Source: Weissella kandleri (lineage in GTDB: Bacteria > Bacillota > Bacilli > Lactobacillales > Lactobacillaceae). Taken from it: DNA of 64,000 nt. Position 1 is the stretch's first letter, and each line of letters begins with the position of its first letter. Position numbers and translations under genes: made by a program. The stretch spans positions 93,805 through 157,804 of the forward strand of contig NZ_JQBP01000002.1 in assembly GCF_001438705.1 (NCBI RefSeq), given 5' to 3'. Below, one piece after another: positions 20,389 through 30,500 of the stretch. The notes below the pieces were generated by a model. That model searched no databases. It was not told the DNA's origin and saw only the letters and a program-made list of their open reading frames with translations.

Positions 20389-20607
20389 GTGGCCAACGAT
20401 GTTATTGAGATTTCTGGTGTGGTAAAGGATACTTTACCAAATGCCATGTTTACCGTTGAATTGGAAAACGGCGCCGAAATTCTTGCACACGTTTCTGGTA
20501 AAATTCGAAAGAACTTTATTCGGATTCTCCCAGGAGATCGTGTCAAAGTTGAGATGTCGCCATATGATTTGACGAAGGGGCGGATTACTTTCCGTTACCG
20601 GTCATAA
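20389..20607 (+). CDS. infA: Translation initiation factor IF-1
   Basis: IF-1, 72 aa, an OB-fold protein occupying the ribosomal A site during initiation. It reads [17 protein letters not shown] and ends [10 protein letters not shown]. It starts with GTG behind AAGGAGGC. Confidence 0.98.
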   Translation: MANDVIEISGVVKDTLPNAMFTVELENGAEILAHVSGKIRKNFIRILPGDRVKVEMSPYDLTKGRITFRYRS

Positions 20608-20628
20608 GATTTTTTGGAGGTAAATACA

Positions 20629-20745
20629 ATGAAGGTTCGTCCATCAGTTAAGCCTATGTGTGATAACTGCAAAGTTATCCGCCGTAACGGACGTGTGATG
20701 GTGATTTGCTCAAATCCCAAGCACAAGCAACGTCAAGGTGCTTAA
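20629..20745 (+). CDS. rpmJ: 50S ribosomal protein L36
   Basis: A 38-aa protein, [19 protein letters not shown] and so on, with zinc ligands Cys11, Cys14, Cys27 and His32. This is therefore the zinc-binding (C+) form of L36. It stands behind TTGGAGG between infA and rpsM. Confidence 0.97.
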   Translation: MKVRPSVKPMCDNCKVIRRNGRVMVICSNPKHKQRQGA

Positions 20746-20796
20746 TTAAGTACATTGGCTGATTTATATTAATTATTATAATAGGAGGTAAGAGTA

Positions 20797-21162
20797 ATGG
20801 CTCGTATTGCAGGAATCGATTTGCCTCGCGATAAGCGTATCGTGATCGCATTGACTTATGTATACGGAATCGGTAACACTACTGCTCAAAAGATTTTGGC
20901 AGAAGCTGGAGTTTCTGAAGACGTACGTGTTCGTGATTTAACACCTGACCAAGAAGACGCTATCCGCTCAGTTGTGGATGGTATCAAGGTAGAAGGTGAC
21001 TTACGTCGTGAAGTATCATTGAACATTAAGAAGTTGCAAGAAATCGCATCATACCGCGGAATTCGCCATCGTAAGGGATTGCCCGTTCGTGGACAACACA
21101 CGAAGAACAATGCCCGTACTAGCAAAGGCCCAGCTGTTGCGATTGCAGGTAAGAAGAAGTAA
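20797..21162 (+). CDS. rpsM: 30S ribosomal protein S13
   Basis: S13, 121 aa, in the head of the small subunit, contacting tRNA and the 50S. It starts [15 protein letters not shown] and carries [23 protein letters not shown] (key part [11 protein letters not shown]). Confidence 0.98.
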   Translation: MARIAGIDLPRDKRIVIALTYVYGIGNTTAQKILAEAGVSEDVRVRDLTPDQEDAIRSVVDGIKVEGDLRREVSLNIKKLQEIASYRGIRHRKGLPVRGQHTKNNARTSKGPAVAIAGKKK

Positions 21163-21193
21163 TTAATATCTGTAAGAAAGGAGTTTAGTATTC

Positions 21194-21580
21194 ATGGCAG
21201 GTCGTAATAATCGTAAGCGTCGTATAAAGAAGAATATTGAAAGTGGTGTAGCACACATTCACGCAACATTCAACAATACGATCGTAATGATCACTGATGT
21301 ACAAGGTAACGCTGTTGCCTGGTCTTCAGCCGGTTCACTTGGTTTCAAGGGTAGTCGTAAGTCTACTCCATTCGCTGCTCAAATGGCATCGGAAGCTGCT
21401 GCTAAGGGCGCAATGGAAAACGGTATGAAGACAGTTGAAGTAACTGTCAAAGGTCCTGGTTCAGGTCGTGAGTCAGCTATCCGTGCCTTGGCTGCTGCAG
21501 GGTTGGAAGTTACTTCGATTAAGGATGTAACCCCAGTACCTCACAATGGTTCTCGGCCACCAAAGCGCCGTCGTGTCTAA
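21194..21580 (+). CDS. rpsK: 30S ribosomal protein S11
   Basis: S11, 128 aa, in the 30S platform. It carries [18 protein letters not shown] and ends [12 protein letters not shown], the usual basic tail. Confidence 0.98.
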   Translation: MAGRNNRKRRIKKNIESGVAHIHATFNNTIVMITDVQGNAVAWSSAGSLGFKGSRKSTPFAAQMASEAAAKGAMENGMKTVEVTVKGPGSGRESAIRALAAAGLEVTSIKDVTPVPHNGSRPPKRRRV

Positions 21581-21633
21581 TTGCCTAGCAACTAGTTCAC
21601 AACTCAGCTTTGATGAAAGGGGTAATAAACAAT

Positions 21634-22578
21634 ATGCTTGAATTCGAAAACCCAAAGATCACTCTTGTTGAAGATAGTAATAATTACGGAAAGTTTGTAG
21701 TTGAGCCATTAGAGCGGGGCTACGGAACAACGCTTGGAAATTCTTTGCGTCGTGTATTGTTGTCTTCATTGCCAGGAGCCGCGATCAATTCTGTCCAAAT
21801 TGATACAGTTTTGCATGAGTTTTCAACTGTCGAAGGGGTAGTTGAAGATGTTACGCAAATCGTTTTGAACTTGAAAAAGGTTTCATTGAGTATTGAAAGT
21901 GACGAGGAGAAAACACTCGAAATTAATGTCGCTGGTCCCGCTACGGTAACGGCCGGAGATATTACTGGCGATAGTGATGTCACAATCTTAAATCCAGACT
22001 TGTACATTGCTACAGTTGCAGCGGGGTCAACGTTGCACATGACTTTGACGGCTGAGCGCGGTCGCGGTTATGTTTCAGCAGAGCAGAATAAAGAATTGCA
22101 TGATGATTTGCCAATTGGCGTTCTTGCAATTGATTCAATCTTTACCCCCATTGAGCGTGTTAATTATCAAGTTGAAAACACTCGTGTTGGACAACGTGCT
22201 GATTATGACAAGCTCACTTTGGATGTCTGGACTGATGGGTCTTTGACACCTGCGGAAGCTGTTTCTTTGGCTGCTCAAATCTTATCGTCTCACTTAAATG
22301 CTTTTGTTGAGATGTCAGAAAAGGCAGTTAATGCACAAGTGATGGTTGACAAAGAAGAAACTGTTGCGCCTAAGCATACTGAGATGCCAATCGAAGAGCT
22401 TGACCTATCAGTTCGTTCATATAATTGTCTAAAGCGGGCTGGGATTAACTCTGTCCAAGAGCTAGTTGATCGAACAGAGACACAAATGATGTCCGTTCGT
22501 AATCTCGGTCGGAAATCACTTGACGAAATTCAAGATAAGCTAGCTTTGCTAGGACTTGGTTTTCGTAAGGAAGACTAA
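21634..22578 (+). CDS. rpoA: RNA polymerase subunit alpha
   Basis: Alpha subunit, 314 aa. The N-terminal assembly domain has [21 protein letters not shown]. The C-terminal DNA- and activator-binding domain begins near residue 248 ([19 protein letters not shown]) and ends with [24 protein letters not shown] 21634 is chosen for the AAAGGGG ribosome-binding site; the frame opens earlier at a TTG without homology. Confidence 0.98.
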   Translation: MLEFENPKITLVEDSNNYGKFVVEPLERGYGTTLGNSLRRVLLSSLPGAAINSVQIDTVLHEFSTVEGVVEDVTQIVLNLKKVSLSIESDEEKTLEINVAGPATVTAGDITGDSDVTILNPDLYIATVAAGSTLHMTLTAERGRGYVSAEQNKELHDDLPIGVLAIDSIFTPIERVNYQVENTRVGQRADYDKLTLDVWTDGSLTPAEAVSLAAQILSSHLNAFVEMSEKAVNAQVMVDKEETVAPKHTEMPIEELDLSVRSYNCLKRAGINSVQELVDRTETQMMSVRNLGRKSLDEIQDKLALLGLGFRKED

Positions 22579-22612
22579 TTAATAAACAATACCAAAGAAG
22601 GAGGAATGACTC

Positions 22613-22999
22613 ATGTCATACCGTAAGTTGGGACGTACAAGCTCACAACGTAAAGCTTTGTTACGTGACTTGACCGCTGCATTGTTGGTTAACGGTCGGA
22701 TTGAAACTACTGAGGCCCGTGCCAAAGAAGTTCGTAAGACCGCTGAAAAGATGATCACATTGGGAAAGCACGGAGACTTAGCTTCACGTCGGAAGGCCGC
22801 TGCATTTATGCGTAACATTGTCGCTGATGTTCAAACAACTGAAGACGACAAGGTTAAAGTTGAAAATGCTTTGCAATACTTGTTCAATCAAGTTGCGCCT
22901 CGTTTTGAAGGCCGTGCGGGTGGTTACACTCGTATCTTAAAGACTGTACAACGTCGTGGAGACGCTGCACAAATGGTTATCTTGGAATTGGTTGACTAA
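22613..22999 (+). CDS. rplQ: 50S ribosomal protein L17
   Basis: L17, 128 aa, with [19 protein letters not shown] at the start and [17 protein letters not shown] near the end. It is the last gene of the superoperon. The usual ecf transporter genes do not follow it here. Confidence 0.98.
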   Translation: MSYRKLGRTSSQRKALLRDLTAALLVNGRIETTEARAKEVRKTAEKMITLGKHGDLASRRKAAAFMRNIVADVQTTEDDKVKVENALQYLFNQVAPRFEGRAGGYTRILKTVQRRGDAAQMVILELVD

Positions 23000-23223
23000 T
23001 TCGTTAGCGCCAAAATCGATAAACATTCTTTAAAATCTCCAAGTTATTATGTATAAACTGTTATGATGATGGCTGAGTTAAGCTTAGTCTAGGTTGAATG
23101 GCTCCTCATTGTAGAAGTCGCACATGATAATTTGTGAGGTTTTTTTTGTGCCGTTTTTTGAATCTATGCGCTTTATGGGATGGGGCAAAGAGCCACTCAA
23201 ATTGATTAAATTTAGAAACGCAG

Positions 23224-23251
23224 GACTGACAGAAATATCAGTCTTTTTTTT
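23224..23251 (+). terminator. Intrinsic terminator upstream of adhP
   Basis: Stem GACTGA (23224-23229) / TCAGTC (23238-23243), an 8-nt loop, then eight T residues. Confidence 0.8.
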
Positions 23252-23358
23252 AAATAACTATAGAATGATATTGTGAAAAATTGATAAAATTATTAAGCCA
23301 AAAGGACTAGTGCACACCAGCCTGTAGCAATAAGGAATTGTGAAGTATATGAAGATCA

Positions 23359-23387
23359 TTTACATTTATTGAGAAAGGGCTTACAAT
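23359..23387 (+). promoter_or_regulatory. Promoter of adhP
   Basis: TTTACA (23359-23364), a 17-bp spacer and TACAAT (23382-23387). Transcription would begin near 23394. Confidence 0.7.
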
Positions 23388-23392
23388 AATAT

Positions 23393-23410
23393 ATGTAAAT
23401 TAATTCACAT
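23393..23410. promoter_or_regulatory. Rex-like operator at the adhP transcription start
   Basis: ATGTAAATTAATTCACAT is an imperfect palindrome that matches the Rex consensus TTGTGAA-N4-TTCACAA at all but three positions. It covers the predicted start of transcription, where a repressor would block RNA polymerase. Rex senses the NADH/NAD+ ratio and controls alcohol dehydrogenase genes in many Firmicutes. Confidence 0.5.
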
Positions 23411-23439
23411 TGATATATTGATATATAGGAGAATTACTA

Positions 23440-24492
23440 ATGAAGGCAGCAGTAGTACGCGAAAATAATGATGGACACTTTGATTTAATTGATGATTGGG
23501 AGCCACGGGCCTTAGATTTTGGTGAAGCTTTAGTTGATATGGAATATGTTGGGCTATGTCACACGGATATTCACACCGCTAATGGTGATTTCGGTGATCC
23601 TAATAAGATTGGATCACGGAATGGAGATTTCCGGCGCGTAACGGGACACGAAGGAGTCGGAATTGTTTCTAAGCTTGGTGAAGGTGCTGGGGAGTATCTA
23701 AAGGTTGGAGATCGGGTTTCTGTTGCTTGGTTCTATGACGCATGTGGTGTTTGCGACTATTGTGTTTCTGGAAATGAAACCTTCTGCCGGAACGTCCGTA
23801 ACTCAGGGTACACCGTTGATGGTGCGATGTCACAGCAATGTGTTGTGAATGCTAAGTACGCAGTGAAGGTTCCAGCTGGTTTGGATCCTATTGAAGCTAC
23901 TTCAATTACTTGTGCCGGTGTAACAATGTACAAGGCCTTGAAGACTGGAGAGACAAAGCCTGGACAATGGGTTTCAGTGCACGGTGCTGGTGGTCTTGGA
24001 AACTTGGCTGTTCAGTATGCTCACAATGTCTTTGGAGCGCACGTTGCAGTTATTGATGGTAATCCCGAAAAGTTGGCAGCAGCGGCTGAAAACGGGGCGG
24101 AAGTCTTGGTTAACCGTAAGACTGAGGATGTTGTGGCTAAGGTGAACGAATTAACTGGTGGAGTACACAACGCACAAGTTACTGCCGTTAATAACGCTGC
24201 TTTCTCACAAGCCGTTAACGTTTTGCGCCCAATGGGTAAGTTGGTGGCAGTTGCTTTGCCACAAGGTGATATGGACTTGAATATTGCTAAGACGGTTTTG
24301 GATGGAATTGAAGTTCGTGGTTCATTGGTAGGAACACGTGCTGATTTGAAAGAAGCCTTCCAATTTGGAGCTGAAGGAAAAGTTAAGCCAATCGTTGAAA
24401 CTGTACCGTTTGATTCAATCAATGATGTGGTTGATGAAATGTTGGCAGGTAAGATTACCGGACGTAAGGTTATCGATTTTACGAATTTGTAA
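23440..24492 (+). CDS. adhP: Zinc-dependent alcohol dehydrogenase, AdhP type
   Basis: Medium-chain, NAD-dependent alcohol dehydrogenase, 350 aa, predicted to interconvert acetaldehyde and ethanol. The catalytic zinc site has Cys near residue 39 (GLCHTDIH) and the GHEGVG segment. The structural zinc site is the four-Cys cluster CGVCDYC...FC near residues 100-113. The cofactor motif is GAGGLGNLA. Codons are strongly biased, as in ldhD. The gene has its own promoter, a Rex-like operator and a terminator. It fits the ethanol branch of heterolactic fermentation, which consumes NADH. Confidence 0.93.
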   Translation: MKAAVVRENNDGHFDLIDDWEPRALDFGEALVDMEYVGLCHTDIHTANGDFGDPNKIGSRNGDFRRVTGHEGVGIVSKLGEGAGEYLKVGDRVSVAWFYDACGVCDYCVSGNETFCRNVRNSGYTVDGAMSQQCVVNAKYAVKVPAGLDPIEATSITCAGVTMYKALKTGETKPGQWVSVHGAGGLGNLAVQYAHNVFGAHVAVIDGNPEKLAAAAENGAEVLVNRKTEDVVAKVNELTGGVHNAQVTAVNNAAFSQAVNVLRPMGKLVAVALPQGDMDLNIAKTVLDGIEVRGSLVGTRADLKEAFQFGAEGKVKPIVETVPFDSINDVVDEMLAGKITGRKVIDFTNL

Positions 24493-24796
24493 TCATAATT
24501 AAATAAAAAGCTTGAGGGTCAGGACTGAAACTGCGCTTAGAGCTTTTTTATTTTGGTTAAAATTTTAATGAAGATATTCATGATTTGGCCAAAAATTATT
24601 TTGAGGGGAACTTGGAGGTAAAAATTTAGGTTTATTAGGGGATTAGCGGGGGAAAGCATTCATTTAGTTAAGTTACTCCTAGTTTAATGAAAGTTAAAAT
24701 TAGTTGAAAACTAACATAATGCGAGGTTAATATGTTACGATGATGAAGCAAAAATGATACAGTTCCTAGAACTAGCACAGAGTTTTGGAGGCGAAC
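24493..24796. other. Intergenic region with terminator and candidate promoter
   Basis: After the adhP terminator it is AT-rich and shows no gene. It holds a palindrome TTAGTT-GAA-AACTAA (24700-24714) and an extended -10 TG-T-TACGAT (24733-24741), with TTGAAA upstream at 24704, which may drive the small gene at 24797. Confidence 0.4.
24505..24550 (+). terminator. Intrinsic terminator of adhP
   Basis: AAAAAGCT (24505-24512) pairs with AGCTTTTT (24541-24548), with TGAG/CTTA inside and a T-rich end. Confidence 0.7.
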
Positions 24797-25111
24797 ATGG
24801 TAGGAGACGAGATGCACCGAGAGAACCCCGTTATAAATCAAGCAATGTTTTATCAATTATTAGGCCACGCTCCGTTAATTTCGACGCAGTTTGCTGATGA
24901 CATTTTACGAGCAATTCAGGCCATCCAGCGGCAAAATGGGACCCTTTATTTAGGGCGGATTCATGATAGTCGAATTTATCGGATTGGTTGTAATCCAAAT
25001 GATGAAGGTTTTAAGTTGAATTTCATTAATTTTGAAATGCGAAATCAATTTGCGGATGGATTTGAAGCATATTGTCGAACGGCCGATTTAAAATATTATC
25101 GGTATTTTTAA
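24797..25111 (+). CDS. Small protein of unknown function
   Basis: A 104-aa soluble protein, MVGDEMHRENPVINQAMFYQ and so on. ATG 24797 stands five bases after GGAGG. The C-terminal half is rich in Phe and Tyr and ends CRTADLKYYRYF. It has no signal peptide or transmembrane segment, no motif that I recognise, and is followed by a separate promoter. It looks like a real gene because of its RBS and codon pattern; no function can be proposed. Confidence 0.6.
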   Translation: MVGDEMHRENPVINQAMFYQLLGHAPLISTQFADDILRAIQAIQRQNGTLYLGRIHDSRIYRIGCNPNDEGFKLNFINFEMRNQFADGFEAYCRTADLKYYRYF

Positions 25112-25133
25112 AGCGTGGTTGTTTAAAATAATG

Positions 25134-25163
25134 TTGGTCAAACTTCTGAAAAAATGCTAAAAT
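25134..25163 (+). promoter_or_regulatory. Promoter of the alpha/beta hydrolase gene
   Basis: TTGGTC (25134-25139), an 18-bp spacer and TAAAAT (25158-25163). Confidence 0.55.
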
Positions 25164-25223
25164 AAGTTTTATTTCGACAAACGAAGTAAATTTAAAAAAG
25201 GATAGATTGGAAGTTAAGAAACA

Positions 25224-26171
25224 ATGAAAATTAATAAATGGGTTAAGCGGGTTTTGGGGCTTGGCTTAGTAATATGCTTATTATTAGTTGCGGCGGGTGG
25301 TTATTTTTTCCATGTTGCTGAAGTTCGGGCGGATAAAGACTTTATTAAAGGTGGTTCATTGAAGCCAGGTGCACCGTTATATGACCAACAAGAAGCGTGG
25401 CAGAAATACCAAAAGCATGCGCAAGTCTGGAACTTGCAAGCCAATGATGGTGTTAAATTAAAAGGGGACTATGTTCCAGCTGAGCAAGCCACAACTAAAA
25501 CCGCATTGGTAATCCATGGATTCGGGGTCGATCACCAGGCGATGGCTCCATATGCCGCAATGTTTCATCAACAGGGTTATAATGTCTTACTAATCGATAA
25601 CCGGGCGGCTGGACGTTCGGGTGGTAAGTACATTGGTTATGGTTATTTGGAAGCAAAAGACGCTAAAAAATGGACACAGATGATTGTGGAAAAGCAAGGT
25701 GCTGATGCGCAAATTGTCGTCATGGGTGCTTCATTAGGTGGGGCAACAACGATGATGTTATCAGGGATGAATCCACCGGCACAAGTTAAAGCATATGTAG
25801 AAGATGCTGGGTATCATTCAATTTATGATGAATTAATTTATCAAGCCAATGAGATGTATCATATTCCGGCTTGGTTAGCTAACCCTTTGGTACACATTGT
25901 GTCAGGGTATTCACGCCTTTACGCTGGATATTCCTTTAAGCAGGGGAATGTTCAGCAATATCTGGTTAAAAATCATCGCCCAATGTTATTCATTCATGGT
26001 GAAAAGGATAGCTTTGTGCCAACCAAGTATATTAAGCAAAATTATCGGGCGCAAGCCGGCCCTAAACAGATGGTAATTGTGCCTAAGGCTGAACATACTA
26101 AGTCGTATGCCGTTGAAAAAGAAGCTTATGTTGAACGAATGATGAATTTTTTGAATCAATATCTACATTAA
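25224..26171 (+). CDS. Membrane-anchored alpha/beta hydrolase
   Basis: A 315-aa serine hydrolase with an uncleaved N-terminal signal anchor (residues ~10-30), so the domain is probably outside the membrane. The fold begins with the oxyanion region VIHGFGVDH (~95). The nucleophile elbow is GASLGGA (Ser near 174), the acid is probably Asp in HGEKDSFVP, and the His lies in PKAEHTKSY. It resembles the YqkD/bacterial peptidase-like group of anchored hydrolases. The substrate is unknown. It is a single-gene unit with its own promoter and terminator. Confidence 0.85.
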   Translation: MKINKWVKRVLGLGLVICLLLVAAGGYFFHVAEVRADKDFIKGGSLKPGAPLYDQQEAWQKYQKHAQVWNLQANDGVKLKGDYVPAEQATTKTALVIHGFGVDHQAMAPYAAMFHQQGYNVLLIDNRAAGRSGGKYIGYGYLEAKDAKKWTQMIVEKQGADAQIVVMGASLGGATTMMLSGMNPPAQVKAYVEDAGYHSIYDELIYQANEMYHIPAWLANPLVHIVSGYSRLYAGYSFKQGNVQQYLVKNHRPMLFIHGEKDSFVPTKYIKQNYRAQAGPKQMVIVPKAEHTKSYAVEKEAYVERMMNFLNQYLH

Positions 26172-26192
26172 AATGGAGACGGATTTTATGGT

Positions 26193-26230
26193 AAACAGGC
26201 TGGGGTGGTTTCATTCTTAGCTTGTTTTTT
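26193..26230 (+). terminator. Intrinsic terminator of the hydrolase gene
   Basis: AAACAGGCT (26193-26201) pairs with AGCTTGTTT (26219-26227) with a G.T pair, then a T run. Confidence 0.75.
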
Positions 26231-26263
26231 TAAGCAATCAATCAGTATAATTGGTCTAGCTCG

Positions 26264-26296
26264 AGCATGTCTCAAGGAACAAGAACATGCTATACT
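26264..26296 (+). promoter_or_regulatory. Extended -10 promoter with inverted repeat before the methyltransferase gene
   Basis: TG-C-TATACT (26288-26296) is an extended -10. AGCATGT (26264-26270) and ACATGCT (26285-26291) form a 7-bp inverted repeat whose right arm overlaps it, so an operator is possible. Confidence 0.5.
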
Positions 26297-26333
26297 AGAG
26301 GGAAAGATTTAGGTAGACAGATAGGACGATACT

Positions 26334-26945
26334 ATGGAAAATCAACATTATTATATAGAAACGCCAACCACACAACATGATGAGCATACTTGGCATTTCA
26401 CTTTATTTAATCATGACCTGAGTTTCACGACCGATGCGGGGGTCTTTTCCAGGCAAACGGTTGATTTTGGAACGCGAACTATGCTTGAAAATTTTAAAAT
26501 TAAGGATTTACCGGACGGATCGATTTTAGATTTGGGGGCAGGTTATGGTCCAGTGGCAATTAGCTTAGCTAAACAACTGCCAAAACGGCAATTTGTGGCC
26601 GCCGAGATTAATCAACGGGCAGTTGAGTTAATTAAACGCAATGCACAAGCAAATCAAGTTGCTGATCAGATTAACGTGGTACAATCTGATCAATATTCGA
26701 ATGTTGATGGTAAATTTGCGGCTATTTTAACCAATCCGCCGGTACGGGCTGGAAAAGCAGTCGTGAGTGGAATGTTGGCCCAAGCAATCGATCATTTGGT
26801 ACTGAATGGTACTTTGACGGTTGTTTTGCAAAAGAAACAAGGTGCGCCGTCAGCTAAGAAACTAATGGCGGACACTTTTGGTAATGTGCAAGTTTTGGCT
26901 AAAGACAAAGGTTATTATATTTTAGAAAGTCGGCGCATGGACTAG
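26334..26945 (+). CDS. RsmC-like class I SAM-dependent methyltransferase
   Basis: A 203-aa methyltransferase of the RsmC/YbxB type, probably acting on rRNA guanine. Motif I is ILDLGAGYGPVAI (~62-74), the acidic motif II is AAEINQRAVEL, and motif IV is LTNPPVRAGK, the (N/D)PP(Y/F/V) type typical of base-amino methyltransferases. It is half the length of E. coli RsmC because it lacks the N-terminal pseudo-domain. The exact base modified is not shown. Confidence 0.85.
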   Translation: MENQHYYIETPTTQHDEHTWHFTLFNHDLSFTTDAGVFSRQTVDFGTRTMLENFKIKDLPDGSILDLGAGYGPVAISLAKQLPKRQFVAAEINQRAVELIKRNAQANQVADQINVVQSDQYSNVDGKFAAILTNPPVRAGKAVVSGMLAQAIDHLVLNGTLTVVLQKKQGAPSAKKLMADTFGNVQVLAKDKGYYILESRRMD

Positions 26946-26963
26946 TATCGCGTTAAAAAGTAC

Positions 26964-26996
26964 AAAAGGCTGAGGTTTTGAGAACCAGGCCTTTTT
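26964..26996 (+). terminator. Intrinsic terminator between the methyltransferase gene and tadA
   Basis: AAAAGGC...GGTT / AACC...GGCCTTTTT forms an imperfect stem followed by five T. Confidence 0.7.
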
Positions 26997-27014
26997 ATGT
27001 AAGGAGTAATCAGC

Positions 27015-27530
27015 ATGGGATTAACACAACAGCAACAGGCATATTATATGGGTGAAGCGCTGAAAGAAGCTCAAAAAGCAGCTGCTTTGGGCGAGGTGCC
27101 AATTGGTGCAGTCGTGGTAGTTGACCAACAAATCGTGGGTCGGGGCTTTAATTTGCGGGAACGTTTTGAAGATCCCAGTCAACATGCTGAATTTCAAGCT
27201 ATTTTGGCGGCGAGTCGAATGTTCAAGACGTGGCGTTTACCGAATGCACAAGTTTTTGTTACGATTGAGCCTTGTATTATGTGTGCAGGTTTGATGCAAC
27301 AAGCGCGCATTCAAGCTGTATATTATGGGGCTGAAGATTATAAAGCGGGTGGCGTACATTCCATGTATCAAATTTTAGAAGATGAACGTCTAAACCATCA
27401 AGTGGAAGTTCACTCAGGGGTGCGGTCGGACGAAGCGCAGGCATTGATGAAGAATTTTTTCCAAGCTATTCGTAAACGTCAAAAAGCAAAAAAGCGAGCA
27501 CGTAAAATGCAAGCACAGGGGGACAATTAA
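27015..27530 (+). CDS. tadA: tRNA-specific adenosine deaminase TadA
   Basis: Deaminates A34 to inosine in the anticodon of tRNA-Arg(ACG). The 171-aa protein has the zinc site HAEFQA (His and catalytic Glu) and PCIMCAG (two Cys). The C-terminal ~25 residues are strongly basic (RKRQKAKKRARK). It abuts rexB, whose ATG follows the TAA directly. Confidence 0.95.
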   Translation: MGLTQQQQAYYMGEALKEAQKAAALGEVPIGAVVVVDQQIVGRGFNLRERFEDPSQHAEFQAILAASRMFKTWRLPNAQVFVTIEPCIMCAGLMQQARIQAVYYGAEDYKAGGVHSMYQILEDERLNHQVEVHSGVRSDEAQALMKNFFQAIRKRQKAKKRARKMQAQGDN

Positions 27531-30500
27531 ATGGGGGTTACAATTTTATTTGGAGATGGTAGTCAAGATCGGGAACGGGCCCTCTTAAAACAGATGCAAA
27601 AAGTCTTGCAAACAGATACTCAAGCAGAAGTCTTTTTTATTGTGCCAAATAAAATTAAATTTAAAACTGAGGTAAATGTTTTAGAACGCTTGGCTGCTTT
27701 AGACCAACGGCAAGGTACAACTTTAGTTACACCAAGGGTGCAAGTCTTTTCTTTATCTCGTTTGGTTTGGTATTACATGAACGATACTTCCTTATACCAG
27801 CGCGCGAATTTGTCACCCGAGGCAGTCACCATGTTAGTGCAGAGTCTCTTGCAACAGCATCAAGATGAGCTGCAACTTTATGGCAATTTATTAGGTAAAC
27901 AAGGTTTTATCAGTCAAATGGCGGCACAGATTCAAGAAATTAAAGCAAGTGGTTTAACTTGGGATGATGTTAATCAAATTAGTGCAGAGTTGGATCAAGA
28001 AGTCGTTTTACAGCAGAAATTACATGATGTCGCATTGATTGGTTCAGCGTTAGACGCTGAATTAGGACGACGTGATCAATTTGTGAGCCAAGATTTATTA
28101 CAGGTTTTAAAAATATTTTTGGAACAAGGTCAGCGCGACTTAACGCATCAATATTTTTATATTGATGGGTATTCACAAATGACGCGACCTGAACGTGGCG
28201 TGGTTGAAGCTTTGATGCTCATGAGCGCTGGGGTGACAATTGCGCTACCTGGAACTGCAGATGCCGTGGGTAAAATCAGAGTATCGCTGGATGAAAATGA
28301 TTTGTTTTTTGCATCGCGGCAATTAGCGCAACAATTATTTAATTATGCGCAAAATCAGTCTTTGGAAGTACAAGTGCAAGCTATTGATGAACCACGTAAT
28401 TTATCAGAGGGCTTGCAGCACTTATCGCAATTTTGGATTGATTATGAACAAGTGGGGGTACAAATTCAAGCTCCAAATTCGGCGGTGGAAATCTGGAGTG
28501 CGCGTTCCCGTTATCAAGAAATTGAACAATTGGCGCAGAGTATTCGGATGGCGGTGAATACAGGTGCACACCGGTATCAAGATTTTGTCCTGATGACACC
28601 TGATTTGCAGCAGTATGCAAATATTTTACCCGCTATTTTTCAAAAATATAATATTCCTTTGTATCTCGATATGGATCAGCTGATGGTCAACCATCCACTA
28701 TTTGTGTTTGTGCGTGAATTACTAGACGTTGCGCCTAATTACCGTTTGGCGGATATTTTGGCTTTATTGAAGACTGAATTATTGGTGCCAGAAGGGGTAA
28801 CTCTGACGGAATATCGTGAAGCTTTGGCGCTGACGGAAAATTATGCATTAGCTAAAAATTATACGGGAAAACGATGGACAGACCAGCAGGCCTGGCAGTT
28901 TGATCAGCAGGTTACAGATGAAACAGATGAATATACACGAGCTCGTAATCATGAATTTGATACACAACTAGCAATCATTCATAATCAAATTTCACAAGTT
29001 GTAGCACCATTTTTAACCCGACTTCAAGCTGCTGGCAATGCTCGGTTATTAGTAAAACATTTATATGATTTTTTAGTACAACAAGGCGTGCAACAAAGAC
29101 TATTAGAGCAACGTGAAGTAGCTGTGACGGATGGTCGTTTAAGTGTGGCACAACAGATTGACCAAGTTTGGGGGCGTTTGATGGACTTGGTTGATGATGT
29201 GGTTATGGTTTTTGATCAAGGGTCATTGTCACTTGAAGAATTTAAAGCGACTCTGATAGCCGCCATGGAGCAAGCTAAATTTGCTGGTATCCCCGCGGCA
29301 ATGGACCAAGTTTTGGTTACCGAAACGGGGATGGTCCAAGTTGTTGGTGTACCGCAAGTCATTATTTTTGGTGCAACTAGTCAAAATTTGCCGGTTACTG
29401 TTTCCCAGCATGCTTTATTGGAAGATCGAGATCGCAATAAGCTGCAAAAGTTTTTACCATCCGGAACACAATTACGTGAAACCACGGAACAAACGATGGC
29501 ACAAGATAGTCTGCAAATTTATCAGGCGATGATGATTAGTCAGCAAAAAGTTGTTTGGTCATATCCCACTTCAGATGGGGAAGTGAAATTAAAACCATCG
29601 ACATATATTGAAAGGTTAGCGCGGGGGTTCCAATTAAAGACACAACAAGCCGAAGTCTTAGCTCCGCAGCTCGCAGAACAATTAGGAACTTGGGCTAGTA
29701 CATTAAGTCGTCTTGTATTAGCCAAGGCACAAGCGCATCAATTGGAACAATCTTTAGCACCATTATGGCAAACGTTAGATCAAATAATGCAACAAGAACA
29801 AACCGAAGCGTATACTAAAATTATGGGTAGTTTAAACTATAATAATCAAAGTAAGGTCGTCGATCAGCGTCTGATTAATAAATTATTCGGAAGTGATTTA
29901 AAAACGTCCATTTCACGTTTGGAATCCTATGCCCGGAATCCCTACGAATTCTTTTTACAATTTGGTTTGAAATTAAAACCACGGCCGGAAATGCAATTAA
30001 CGGAAGGCCAAAAAGGGACTTACATGCATGCCTTGTTAGAGCATGTTTTCCATCATTTAGGCTCGCAGGCGTTGCGGGACGTATCATCAGCAACGTTAGA
30101 AGATTTAGAAAAAGTGGCGATTCAAACGATTTTTGCACAAAATGACCCAACGTTTGAAACATTGCATTCGAACGCGCGGTGGTCGCATTTAACCAAAAAT
30201 TTAGAACAGCGGGTGGATGCCGCCTTAAAACAGATGCAACGTGGGCAACGACATACGCTAGGTCATCCAAAAACAGGCGGGACCGAAGTGGCTTTTGGAC
30301 GAGGAAATTTTCAGCCCCTACGAGTTAAAATGCCAGAAGGGAGCGTCATTCTACGCGGGAAAATTGACCGCTATGATCAAGAGTTAAATAATGTGGCGAT
30401 TGTTGACTATAAATCTGGTGCACGGGCCTTTGATTATACAAAAGCATATTATGGTCAAGAATTACAATTATTAACTTATTGGCAAGCATTGAATCAAGAT

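Larger units (their letters stand above)
23000..23439 (+). other. Intergenic region between rplQ and adhP with a candidate short transcript
   Basis: An extended -10 (TG-T-TATGAT, 23059-23067) is followed ~75 nt later by CCTCA...TGAGG and a run of eight T (to ~23149). This could bound a small RNA or be the operon's terminator. A second, clearer terminator, GACTGA / TCAGTC plus a T run, lies at 23224-23251. No open frame with an RBS was seen. Confidence 0.4.

Noticed and set aside
23073-23149. tRNA, T-box or known riboswitch after rplQ
   Set aside because: No cloverleaf, no T-box GGTGG sequence and no metabolite-binding core that I recognise.
23273-23291. Full Rex operator at TTGTGAAAAATTGATAAA
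   Set aside because: Only the left half matches; the right half has several mismatches.
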